A stretch of 64,000 bases of DNA from Tildeniella torsiva UHER 1998/13D (GTDB lineage Bacteria; Cyanobacteriota; Cyanobacteriia; Phormidesmidales; Phormidesmidaceae). Position numbers and translations under genes: made by a program. The stretch covers positions 1 through 64,000 of the forward strand of contig JAHHIH010000010.1 of the NCBI GenBank assembly GCA_019358835.1. The letters run 5' to 3'. Positions 8,091-15,576 of this stretch are shown here, one piece after another. Below the pieces are notes generated by a model, which was given only the letters and a program-made list of their open reading frames with translations, searched no databases and was not told where the DNA came from. Each line of letters begins with the position of its first letter. Within the stretch, counting starts at the first letter, position 1.

Positions 8091-8187
8091 GAATAAGGGT
8101 GACGATGAGTTTTGAGTTCTTAGTTTTGAGTGTTGAGTTCTACTGATAGGGTTTTAACTCAAAATTCAAAACTCAAAATTCAAAACT
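8091..8187. repeat. AT-rich inverted/tandem repeat between gdmH and hypA
   Basis: The spacer contains repeated TTTTGAGTT/AACTCAAAA units: a left cluster near 8106-8133 and a right cluster near 8157-8187, where ACTCAAAATTCAAA occurs almost twice in tandem. The two clusters are partly complementary and could fold into a hairpin within the operon transcript. Similar AATTCAAAA repeats are common in cyanobacterial spacers. Confidence 0.45.
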
Positions 8188-8190
8188 TTC

Positions 8191-9387
8191 CTACTCCCAA
8201 GGCTCATCCACACTCATATTCGCCTCTTCGTGGATGTAGCTAGGCTTCTCGCGGCGGGGCAGCTGACCTGACTTGACCAGGTGGGCCATGGTGTCGCAGA
8301 TGACGCGGGTCGCCATTAGGGATGTCATATCGCTGACATCGTAGGGGGGGGACACCTCGACTACTTCAATGCCACAGACGGTGGTTTCTTGAATGATGCG
8401 CTTGAGCAGGTAGAGGGCTTCGCGGGGCAGCAAGCCACCGGGTTCGGGCCAGCCGGTGCCGGGCACAAAGCCCGCGTCGATGCAGTCGATGTCGAAGCTA
8501 ATCCAGACGCAGTCGGTGCCGTCGGTGGCGCGGGCGATCGCAAAGTCAGCGGCCGCATCTAACCCCATCTCAGTAATGTCGGTGACGGTGAGAATGTTGG
8601 TGGCCCGCTCGCGGCAGACCTTTACCCCCTGGCGGGGCACCTGCCAGCCGCCGATGCCCAGCTGCACGAGGTTCTTGGCCGGGGCGTTGGCCATGTTGGT
8701 GGCGTGGAACCAGGGGCAGGTGTGCATGCGCTCGTCAAGGTCGGTCTCCTGGGTGTCAACGTGGCGATCGAAGTGGATGATGCCGACTTTCTTGTCGCCC
8801 AGGTGGCGGCAAATGCCTCGCACCGTGGGGAAGCCAATGGAGTGGTCGCCCCCCAGCAAAATCGGGAATGCGCCGGAGGCAAATACATGGGCCACGCCCT
8901 TAGAAATCTGGTCGAAGGATTTTTCGTTGTTGGCGGGGATGGTGAACACATCGCCCACGTCGCAGAGGGTGATGCTTTCTCTCAGATCAATCCCCATCTC
9001 AAAGTTGTAGGGGGTGTAGAGGGCGGAGATGCGGCGAATGCCCTGGGGGCCAAAGCGGGTGCCGGGGCGATAGGTGGTGCCACTGTCGTGGGGAATGCCG
9101 ACGATCGCCACGTCAAACTCGCCCACCCGGCGCACATCTTCGATGTAGGGTGCTTTGAGGAAGGTGTTGATGCCGGCGTAGTGGGGTAGCTCGCCTCGGG
9201 AGAAGGTGGGAATGGTGCGATCGCGAATGCTTGCCGCCGCCTCTAGGCCATACTCCAGCCCCTGGGACACTTCCTGCTGCCAGCCCGTCATCGGCAGGCG
9301 GGCTTCCATCTCCAGGGCGCGCTGAGCCTCCGTCGAACTGCCGTTCGGACTTTGAAATACGGAATCGTTAGCGGGGTCGGTGGTCAT
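8191..9387 (-). CDS. gdmH: Nickel-dependent guanidine hydrolase (GdmH) of the ureohydrolase/agmatinase superfamily
   Basis: This is a 398-residue ureohydrolase-fold enzyme. The metal-site motifs are GGDHS (179-183), FDRHVD (206-211, where arginases and agmatinases usually have an alanine in place of the arginine) and SFDID (297-301), followed by PGTGWPEPGG. The long N-terminal extension and the stretch DLDERMHTCPWFHATN are characteristic of cyanobacterial GdmH. GdmH cleaves guanidine to ammonium and urea and needs nickel. The call is strongly supported by the guanidine-I riboswitch directly upstream and by the HypA/HypB pair downstream. Automatic annotation would probably say agmatinase (SpeB). 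The cytosolic products can enter nitrogen assimilation. Confidence 0.9.
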   Translation of the reverse strand: MTTDPANDSVFQSPNGSSTEAQRALEMEARLPMTGWQQEVSQGLEYGLEAAASIRDRTIPTFSRGELPHYAGINTFLKAPYIEDVRRVGEFDVAIVGIPHDSGTTYRPGTRFGPQGIRRISALYTPYNFEMGIDLRESITLCDVGDVFTIPANNEKSFDQISKGVAHVFASGAFPILLGGDHSIGFPTVRGICRHLGDKKVGIIHFDRHVDTQETDLDERMHTCPWFHATNMANAPAKNLVQLGIGGWQVPRQGVKVCRERATNILTVTDITEMGLDAAADFAIARATDGTDCVWISFDIDCIDAGFVPGTGWPEPGGLLPREALYLLKRIIQETTVCGIEVVEVSPPYDVSDMTSLMATRVICDTMAHLVKSGQLPRREKPSYIHEEANMSVDEPWE

Positions 9388-9446
9388 CGAAGAGCCTCAC
9401 AGGGTTGCACTGAGCCAAGTAAATCGCAGGTTTTGAGAAGTGAGCC

Positions 9447-9592
9447 AAAAAGCCCAGGAGATTTAAGAAGCTAAATCTCACCGCTTCTCATCTATCTCCC
9501 GGGCTTTTATCCCGCCGTGTAGTTGGCTATTACCAACTCGCCTCTCTCGGACCAGGCATTCAGCTTTGCAACCAAACCGGAACCCTAGAGGC
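9447..9592 (-). promoter_or_regulatory. Guanidine-I (ykkC) riboswitch with overlapping terminator
   Basis: Read on the minus strand, the aptamer starts with GCCUCU (9592-9587), continues CUAGGGUUCCGG and CUGGUCCGAGAG, and closes P1 with AGAGGC (9545-9540). The hallmark 3' half follows: ACGGCGGGAUAAAAGCCC, then GGGAGA (to 9494). The segment AGCCCGGGAGA (9505-9495) can instead pair with UCUCCUGGGCU (9461-9451), which is followed by a U run (9450-9447), forming an intrinsic terminator. Guanidine binding should stabilise the aptamer, prevent the terminator and switch the genes on. It lies between cobM and gdmH, about 60 nt ahead of the gdmH start. Confidence 0.95.
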
Positions 9593-9637
9593 TTAAATAT
9601 TTTGATGCCAACACTCTAAGCCCAGCCATCACTGAGG

Positions 9638-10516
9638 TCAAGACTCAAAGGTCACTGCATCTTGAGTCGCATCAGAGGGGGTGACGGATCGATCCTTAGG
9701 ACGGAACAGGTGAGTGTGGTCAGGGTTGTAGAGCTGCGACCTCACCTTTTGCCCCCGCAGCGCCGGGCTGATCACGTACAGCGTGGTGCGAATTAGGTCT
9801 TTTTCGCGGGTGGTTTTGGCCATCTCCGATAGGGGAACCACTAAGAGCTGCTCATCGGGCCAGCCGATGCGAAAGCAGATTGCCACCGGGGTATCCGGTT
9901 CATAATGCTTCAAGAGTTGGGCTTGGGATTCTTCCACATGGCGGGCGCTCAAGTACAGACACAAGCTGGTCTTGTGGGCCGCTAAGGAGGCTAAGTCCTC
10001 GGACTTGGGTACCTGGGTACGTCCGCTGATGCGGGTAAGAATGATCGACTGCACTAGACCCGGAATCGTCAGTTCGGCATTGAGCTTGGCCGCCGCTGCC
10101 TGGTAGGCGCTAATGCCCGGCACCACCTCAAAGGGCACCTCTGCCGCCGCCAAAGCCTGAATTTGTTCGTGAATGGCGCTGTAGAGGCTAGGATCGCCCG
10201 ATTGCAGCCGAATCACCGATTTCCCGGCCCGCACCCGATCTACCATCAGTGGCAAAATGCTCTCCAGCGTCATCGTGGCGGTGCCGATGCGCTCGGCTTC
10301 GGGGCGAGTCCAGGCCAAGATTTGCTGGGGTACCAGGGAGTTGGCGTAGAGAATCACATCCGCCTGGCTCAGCAGCCGCTGGGCTTTGACGGTCAATAGC
10401 TCTGGGTCGCCCGGCCCGGCCCCAACGATGTAAACCCCTGGCGCTAGGGCCGCCTCCCTAGTGGGAGCCTCGGCGGGAGAACCTTGAATATTAGAGGAGG
10501 TCACAGGGCTAGCCAT
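9638..10516 (-). CDS. cobM: Precorrin-4 / cobalt-precorrin-4 C11-methyltransferase
   Basis: This 292-residue SAM-dependent tetrapyrrole methylase begins after a short low-complexity leader. The motif VYIVGAGPGDPELLTVKA is at about 27-44, followed by the CobM-type stretches ILYANSLVP, RLQSGDPSLYSAI, EVVPGISAYQAAAA and LYLSARH. CobM methylates C11 of precorrin-4 in cobalamin biosynthesis in the cytosol. No other cob/cbi genes are in the window, as is usual for the scattered cyanobacterial pathway. It ends 46 bp before the guanidine riboswitch, so read-through into gdmH is possible. No cobalamin riboswitch was recognised upstream. Confidence 0.9.
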   Translation of the reverse strand: MASPVTSSNIQGSPAEAPTREAALAPGVYIVGAGPGDPELLTVKAQRLLSQADVILYANSLVPQQILAWTRPEAERIGTATMTLESILPLMVDRVRAGKSVIRLQSGDPSLYSAIHEQIQALAAAEVPFEVVPGISAYQAAAAKLNAELTIPGLVQSIILTRISGRTQVPKSEDLASLAAHKTSLCLYLSARHVEESQAQLLKHYEPDTPVAICFRIGWPDEQLLVVPLSEMAKTTREKDLIRTTLYVISPALRGQKVRSQLYNPDHTHLFRPKDRSVTPSDATQDAVTFES

Positions 10517-10648
10517 AGGGCAAAGGTCAACAATTCACACAGCCCCCAGATCATAGCCACTTTGTTTCAAGTATCCGTGAACCCTAGGTATTTCCCCGGA
10601 ATTTGGCCGCTGCCCTAGGAGATTGGAGCGGTAGATGCACCCTGATTC

Positions 10649-10685
10649 AGACCCCTGAGGATAGCTAACTCAGGGGTCTTTTTTT
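10649..10685 (+). terminator. Strong intrinsic terminator with no upstream gene
   Basis: AGACCCCTGAG (10649-10659) pairs exactly with CTCAGGGGTCT (10669-10679) across a 9-nt loop and is followed by eight T residues. It points along the plus strand, but the nearest upstream plus-strand sequence (10520-10648) has no coding gene. This suggests a short non-coding transcript ending here. Confidence 0.8.
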
Positions 10686-10748
10686 GCAACCAAGGCTATT
10701 TCGTTATGGCCGTAAAATCCTCGGGCTCAAAGCGTTGACTCGATAGAT

Positions 10749-10907
10749 TTGCTCCTTGCCCACAGCCAGGAGCAATGTTGGCAAAGACTTAAATATTTTT
10801 GCTTTGGGAATTGGATTGAAAGCGGTTTCTACGATAATGAGGCAGCTGCCAGAGCGCTTGAGCAGCGGTGCACCACCGCCCAACTCGCCCTGGGTGACTC
10901 ACTTTAG
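10749..10907 (+). other. Doubtful short reading frame or gene remnant
   Basis: A 52-codon frame starts with TTG and ends with TAG at 10905. Its translation contains HSQEQCWQRLKYFCFGNW and DNEAAARALEQRC, which looks protein-like, but there is no ATG, no ribosome site and no recognised family. It could be the end of a decayed gene. Confidence 0.2.
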
Positions 10908-10995
10908 CCGTTCACAGAAATAGTGCAGGTTTGCGCTAATCTGTGACAGATGCATCGAACGCAACACTAGATAGCTGGGTTCAGCAGTACGCGCC

Positions 10996-13026
10996 ATGGC
11001 TGAAGCAGGACAGGGAGAACGGTTGCTCGGAGGCCATTACCGGGTGCTGCGGCAGCTCAGCCGGGGCAGTTTTGGCGACACCTACCTAGCCGAAGACACC
11101 CATCGGTTTCAAGAACTCTGCGTGCTGAAGGAATTCAATCCCCAGGTGCCTGGCAAGCTTGCCCTAGACAAGGCCCAAACCCTGTTTGAGCGTGAGGCCA
11201 GCATCCTCTACCAGATCAACCACCCCCAGGTGCCTCGGTTTCGCGAGCTGCTGCGGGATGAGGGGCGGCTGTTTTTGGTGCAAGACTACGTCGAAGGCCC
11301 CAGCTACCGCGAACTGCTCGATCGCCGCCGCGCCGTCGGCGAGAGCTTTAGCGAAGCCGAGGGGGTGCAGTTTTTAATGCAAACGCTGCCGCTGCTGCAA
11401 TACCTGCACAGCATTGGCATCGTCCACCGTGATATTTCGCCCGACAATCTGATTCAGCGCAATGCCGACGGTCGCCCGGTGCTGATTGACTTTGGCGGCG
11501 TCAAGCAGCTGGTGGTGAATGTGCGCTATCAGCTCGGGGTAGCCCAGCCCTACCAGGCCGCCGATGGCACTATCACCCGCCTAGGCACCGTGGGCTATGC
11601 CCCCGAAGAACAGCTTGAATCGGGCCAGGTGAGCCCGGCCACCGACCTCTACGCTCTGGGCATGACCACCCTGGTGCTGCTAACAGGCAAAGACCCCAAC
11701 GATCTCTATGACGATCGCCGCGATCGCTGGGTTTGGCCAGAACAGGTTGAGCTATCCGCTACTCTCAGCCAGGTGCTAACGCAGCTGGTGGCCCACGATC
11801 TGGGCGATCGCTACCAGTCTGCCGGACAGGCGATGGCTGCCCTGAACCTGGCTCACCCCGACGCCCTCTCGGCGGCTTGGTCGCAGCCCATGCCCATTCG
11901 CATGCAGCCCACGGTGCCGCCGCCTCAGCCCGAACCGCCCAGGCCAGCACCCACGGTGGCGGTTTCTCCGGCGGCTCCCTACGCACCGCCGATGGCCTAC
12001 GACCCCACGGCCACCGTGGCCCCACCGCCCCGCGCGGTGCCGGTGCAAAAAACCTCGTCGGGGTGCTGGCCTGCCTTGGCCGGGCTATTGGTCATGGTGG
12101 GAGTCGCCGGAGGGCTGTGGTGGTGGCTCGACCCCCTGGCCCAGTTTGCTGGGGATGGCTCTGAGGTGGTTTCGCCCGGCGGCAGCGATGCCAGCAACCC
12201 TAACCTCAGCGAGGCCGAGCGCGATCGCAAGCAGGCCCTGCGCGATCGCGCTGTCGTCCTCAGCGTTGATTGGTCTTACGTCTCGGGCTTAACTGACCAG
12301 CTCTTCTACGAGCAAAACCCCGATCGCCAGGGCACCCAGCTCACCGATCAGCCTCAGGATGAGCCTTTGCGGGCGGCGTGGGATGCGATCGCCGCCGACA
12401 ATCTAGATCTGATCGAAGCCAACCTCAGCACCGACGCCCGCAGCAAGCTGGGCCGCTATAACCCCACCGACAGCGATCGCTGGAAGCGCCAGGTCAACGC
12501 CCTCTACGTCAGCAGCAAAGCCCTCTACGATTTGGCCGACGCCCGCTTCAACCAGCTGTTTCCGGGGCGGGCCAGCGAGGGCTTTGTTGAGACCCCCGTC
12601 GATCAAATCTGGTTTGCCCTGGCCCAAGACCAAGTCAACGCCATGGAAAGCGGCGAAAACCTGACTGAAATCACCTTTGCCGAAGGCACCTTTAACCAGC
12701 AGCAGCAGGGCAATCTCAACCCCGGCCACGGTCAAATCTACATTCTCAACCTCAGCGCCGAGCAGCTGCTGCGGTTGAATCTACAAGCCCCCCCCGAGAG
12801 CACTCGCCTCTCGCTCTACGTGCCAGTGCCCACCGACGAGCTGCCCCACATTTTGGCCGATGCCGAGCAAAACACCTGGGCCGGAGAGTTGCCCCAGTCG
12901 GGCTACTACGAGATTGTGGTGGTATCTCAGTCCGACAACGTCACGCCCTATCGCCTCACCGTGGCGGTCGATAACGTGATCAACGACATTATTAACCAGC
13001 CAGATCCGCCTGAAAAAAACAATTGA
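10996..13026 (+). CDS. Membrane-anchored eukaryotic-type Ser/Thr protein kinase
   Basis: This is a 676-residue protein. Residues 14 to about 275 form a Hanks-type kinase domain: glycine loop LSRGSFG, lysine in VLKEFN, catalytic His144-Arg145-Asp146 in HRDISPDNL, and Asp165-Phe-Gly. The activation segment and APE-equivalent (YAPEEQLESGQ) are intact, so it should be active. A proline-rich linker leads to one membrane helix (about 356-378), then a roughly 300-residue extracytoplasmic part ending in a beta-rich domain resembling bacterial pre-peptidase (PPC) domains (IYILNLSAEQLLRLNL). It may sense an external or envelope signal. A phycobilisome-type protein gene follows 105 bp downstream. Confidence 0.88.
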   Translation: MAEAGQGERLLGGHYRVLRQLSRGSFGDTYLAEDTHRFQELCVLKEFNPQVPGKLALDKAQTLFEREASILYQINHPQVPRFRELLRDEGRLFLVQDYVEGPSYRELLDRRRAVGESFSEAEGVQFLMQTLPLLQYLHSIGIVHRDISPDNLIQRNADGRPVLIDFGGVKQLVVNVRYQLGVAQPYQAADGTITRLGTVGYAPEEQLESGQVSPATDLYALGMTTLVLLTGKDPNDLYDDRRDRWVWPEQVELSATLSQVLTQLVAHDLGDRYQSAGQAMAALNLAHPDALSAAWSQPMPIRMQPTVPPPQPEPPRPAPTVAVSPAAPYAPPMAYDPTATVAPPPRAVPVQKTSSGCWPALAGLLVMVGVAGGLWWWLDPLAQFAGDGSEVVSPGGSDASNPNLSEAERDRKQALRDRAVVLSVDWSYVSGLTDQLFYEQNPDRQGTQLTDQPQDEPLRAAWDAIAADNLDLIEANLSTDARSKLGRYNPTDSDRWKRQVNALYVSSKALYDLADARFNQLFPGRASEGFVETPVDQIWFALAQDQVNAMESGENLTEITFAEGTFNQQQQGNLNPGHGQIYILNLSAEQLLRLNLQAPPESTRLSLYVPVPTDELPHILADAEQNTWAGELPQSGYYEIVVVSQSDNVTPYRLTVAVDNVINDIINQPDPPEKNN

Positions 13027-13131
13027 CATCGGTGCGGGCTGCTTTCTCCACCGTTTCCAATTGTTACCTTTTGCAACTTTGGGGGCAACTTAGGGGGATA
13101 TTTGTTTGGGTCATGCACTTTTTCAACGGTT

Positions 13132-13599
13132 ATGAACCACACTCTGCTCGCCTCCATTCAGCAGGCTGACGGTCGGTACCTGAGCGATTTAGAACTGCGG
13201 CCCCTAGCCCAGTTTGTGGCGTCCTTTGATACGCGCTTTAAGACCTATACCCGGCTGAGAGAAGACAGTGAAACCCTGGTGCTCAGTGCCCTGCGCCAGC
13301 TCATGGTGGGTTCCTATCGTGAGGCGGTGCAAGCGCACGGGGCCAAGTGCCAGCGCGACATGCTCTACACCCTAGAATGCGTTGCCAAAGCCATTCTGCT
13401 CGATGACCCTGACGGCTTTATGGAAGAGTACGTGGTGTGGATGCAGAACATCACTCGTGCTCTACACAAACAAGACTCTGCGATCGCCGCCTACCGCCAC
13501 CTGCAAACCGAAATTCTGGCTGCTCTACCCGAGACCTCGGCCCAACTGGTTAACAGCTATCTAGACAAGCTGATTCAAGCCTTCAGCGATGGCCTGTAG
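13132..13599 (+). CDS. Orphan phycobilisome-domain (phycobiliprotein-like) protein
   Basis: This 155-residue protein has the globin-like phycobilisome fold: LLASIQQADGRYLSDLEL at the start, a long helical core, and AKCQRDMLYTLE, which matches the bilin-attachment motif (Cys-x-Arg-Asp), so a chromophore could be bound. It is not an obvious ApcA/B/D/F or CpcA/B and has no linker or rod genes beside it. Divergent single phycobilisome proteins in cyanobacteria serve as terminal emitters, allophycocyanin variants or regulators. The ATG at 13132 is used; a TTG at 13102 would add ten unrelated residues. Confidence 0.7.
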   Translation: MNHTLLASIQQADGRYLSDLELRPLAQFVASFDTRFKTYTRLREDSETLVLSALRQLMVGSYREAVQAHGAKCQRDMLYTLECVAKAILLDDPDGFMEEYVVWMQNITRALHKQDSAIAAYRHLQTEILAALPETSAQLVNSYLDKLIQAFSDGL

Positions 13600-13638
13600 C
13601 CCTGCTGAAAGAACACAATAACTTCATCCCCAAAGTTG

Positions 13639-14193
13639 ATGCTGGCCTGGGCTGGCTGGGAAGACTATGGTTACTGGTGCATTCATGGTTTAGCGGTGAT
13701 GAGCCTACGCAATAACGCCTACGCCACAGTTGCTTCGAGGGCAGATATTTTGACTCACTCCGCTGCGCCCAAACCCTACCTAATTAGGCTTTCGACCTTT
13801 CAGCAGCAGCCTCTACTGGGCGACTATCAGCAGGGCCAGCTGTGCCTCAACGACTGCGGCCTGATTGTGGCCGACGAGTGGGTGCGCTCTGCCGCCAACC
13901 GCAAAGGTATTGATCTCGATGTCTGGACGATTACCCCCACAAGCCTGCAAAGCATTGTCTTTTTGCAGGTGCCCGCCACCGTCGGTGTAGGGCTAACTGG
14001 CAACTCTGAAAGCCAGAAGCCTTGGCTGCTGTCGTCTTTTATTGCCAGCTTTAAAGCAGCGGCAGCGAAGCGCATCAATCTGCGGCTCAACCAGCTGGGG
14101 CAGTCGGTGTGGCAGCGCAACTACGACGAACACCTGATTGGCAACAACGACCACCTTGCCGAGCTGCGCTACAAGCTGCAACGGCAGGACTAA
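13639..14193 (+). CDS. RAYT-like protein (Y1/IS200-type transposase relative) lacking the HUH motif, probably domesticated
   Basis: This protein of about 184 residues follows the plan of REP-associated tyrosine transposases: LIRLSTFQQQPLLGDYQQG, LNDCGLIVADEW, IDLDVWTITP, FKAAAAKRINLRLNQLG and VWQRNYDEHLI all have clear counterparts. Where active enzymes have MPNHVHG, with the two metal-binding histidines, this one reads TPTSLQS, so both are gone. A tyrosine in LAELRYKLQRQ may correspond to the nucleophile. It is therefore unlikely to cut DNA. The start is uncertain (ATG at 13639 or 13699). It follows the phycobilisome-type gene by 39 bp and may be co-transcribed. Confidence 0.65.
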   Translation: MLAWAGWEDYGYWCIHGLAVMSLRNNAYATVASRADILTHSAAPKPYLIRLSTFQQQPLLGDYQQGQLCLNDCGLIVADEWVRSAANRKGIDLDVWTITPTSLQSIVFLQVPATVGVGLTGNSESQKPWLLSSFIASFKAAAAKRINLRLNQLGQSVWQRNYDEHLIGNNDHLAELRYKLQRQD

Positions 14194-14379
14194 GACCCCT
14201 TGCCTTGTTTCAGCGACATCTAAGGGCTAAAAAGCACTCAGCGTCCTTGAAAGGGCGGTCACTGGCTTGTTGGCTAGAAAATTGAAGTCGTCAGCTCTGT
14301 TCAAGCCGGGTATCTCGTCAGGGCGAACGCCGTTCTCCCCTACAAAATTGGGTTATTGAAGCAGATTTTGACTTGAGGG

Positions 14380-14838
14380 CTAGCCCGCTAGTTTGGCTTT
14401 GACTAGAGCCTGCACCTTGCCACCGTCGGCGCGACCCTTGAGCTGCTGCATAGCAGGCCCCATGACCTTGCCCATATCCTTGGGCGATGCGGCTCCCGTT
14501 TTGGCGATGAGTTCGTCAATCACGGCTTCGACCTCGGCATCGCTGAGCTGCTGAGGCAGATATTCTTCAATAATGGCCAATTCTTGGGCTTCCTGATTGG
14601 CCAGGTCGTCGCGCCCAGCTTTTTGGTACTGCTCGACTGAGTCTCGGCGCTGCTTGGCCAGCTGGGTCAGCACCTCTAGCTCTTGCTCGGCAGTGAGTTC
14701 ATCTTGCCCGCTGGGCCGCACTAGAGACTCTTTTTCGAGAATGACTTTTTTAATGCTGCGAACCGTCTCTAGGCGCACTTTGTCTTTGGCCTTCATGGCG
14801 GTTTTGATGTCGTCGCTAATGCGGTCTTTTAGACTCAT
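14380..14838 (-). CDS. GatB/YqeY domain-containing protein
   Basis: This 152-residue protein matches YqeY over its full length: MSLKDRISDDIKTAMKAKDK at the start, ETVRSIKKVILEKE, then IIEEYLPQQLSDAEVEAVI and a C-terminal helical tail GKVMGPAMQQLKGRADGGKV. The fold corresponds to the tRNA-binding tail of the GatB amidotransferase subunit and is thought to bind tRNA. The free-standing protein has no settled role. The start at 14838 gives the normal family N-terminus. It is a single gene with no operon partner. Confidence 0.9.
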   Translation of the reverse strand: MSLKDRISDDIKTAMKAKDKVRLETVRSIKKVILEKESLVRPSGQDELTAEQELEVLTQLAKQRRDSVEQYQKAGRDDLANQEAQELAIIEEYLPQQLSDAEVEAVIDELIAKTGAASPKDMGKVMGPAMQQLKGRADGGKVQALVKAKLAG

Positions 14839-14989
14839 GGGGTGATTCCTTACGCCTATCTCGACGGCGCGCTGTAGGCTACCCCTTCACTTTAAACCGT
14901 CGGTTGGGCGATTAGGAGATGGGGACAGTGAGGAAGATGGGGGAGAGAGCCAGGGCAACAGGCAGAAATCTGAGCACTCCCGGTCTTCC

Positions 14990-15030
14990 TCATCCCCCTA
15001 TCTCCCTCATCCCCCTATCTCCCTCATCTC
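14990..15030. repeat. Short tandem repeat of CCCCCTATCTCCCTCAT units
   Basis: CATCCCCCTATCTCCCT occurs twice almost in tandem and runs into the 3' end of the 152-aa hypothetical gene. This resembles the short tandemly repeated sequences of filamentous cyanobacteria, with further copies near 22100-22200, 35605-35653 and 63230-63290. Confidence 0.6.
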
Positions 15031-15465
15031 TTCATCTTTCTGGTTCTCTAGCTGCTGCTCTAAAAAGCCGACTAAATCAGCGCAGGTCAACAACTGGGTC
15101 TCATCGAAGTGCTCGCTGATGTCGAGGCCAAAGGTTTCGTAGAAGTCTTCGCAGAGGGTGAGGCTCCAGTCAAACCAGCACACCGCTGGAAACGACAGGT
15201 CTTCAACCAGACGATCGCCGGGCTGGACACAACCGATCTCGAGGCCGGAGTAAGCGGTGAGCTGCTGGTAGGTGAAGTCAATTAGGGGTTTGGGCAGGGG
15301 CCGACGCACGGCTGGCGGAGTCCAATGGTAGCGGTACCACTCGTCGCAGGTGAGGCATCGGCGCGATCGCAGCCACTGGTTGACCCGTTGGCGGGCGACC
15401 ATGTCGGGGCTGAGGGCCATATAGGTGGTAAGGCTATTGACAAAGTTTTTCAACGGTTGCCACAT
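15007..15465 (-). CDS. Hypothetical protein with an acyl-carrier-like C-terminal region
   Basis: This is a 152-residue conserved-looking cyanobacterial protein. The N-terminal part contains a single CxxC (SRRCLTCDEWY). The last 65 residues (GDRLVEDLSFPAVC, CEDFYETFGLDISEHFD, LTCADLVGFLEQQL) run parallel to acyl carrier proteins, but the phosphopantetheine serine of the DSL motif is not present. It would then be a carrier-fold protein with no prosthetic group, perhaps structural. This is similarity by eye only. The ATG at 15465 starts the protein, and its extreme C-terminus is encoded by the tandem repeat at 15007-15030. Confidence 0.5.
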   Translation of the reverse strand: MWQPLKNFVNSLTTYMALSPDMVARQRVNQWLRSRRCLTCDEWYRYHWTPPAVRRPLPKPLIDFTYQQLTAYSGLEIGCVQPGDRLVEDLSFPAVCWFDWSLTLCEDFYETFGLDISEHFDETQLLTCADLVGFLEQQLENQKDEEMREIGG

Positions 15466-15576
15466 CGGTTGCTTGAACGTCGAGCCCTGAAATTGCTTTT
15501 GGGGCTTGGCCTCTGGGGCTTGCTTAGAGTGTGCCCAGGGTAATGGTCTAAGTCATGATTTCGGCATGAACTTAGC

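Larger units (their letters stand above)
10517..10995. other. Gene-free stretch between cobM and the kinase gene
   Basis: This 479-bp divergent region contains a strong plus-strand terminator (10649-10685) with no annotated gene ahead of it, a doubtful short reading frame (10749-10907), and the presumed promoters of cobM and the kinase gene. TGTGACAGATGCATC near 10942 resembles half of a CRP-type site. Nothing else convincing was seen. Confidence 0.4.

Noticed and set aside
9519-9533. GTA...TAC resembling an NtcA site near gdmH
   Set aside because: The spacer is 9 nt, not 8, and the sequence is part of a stem in the guanidine riboswitch.
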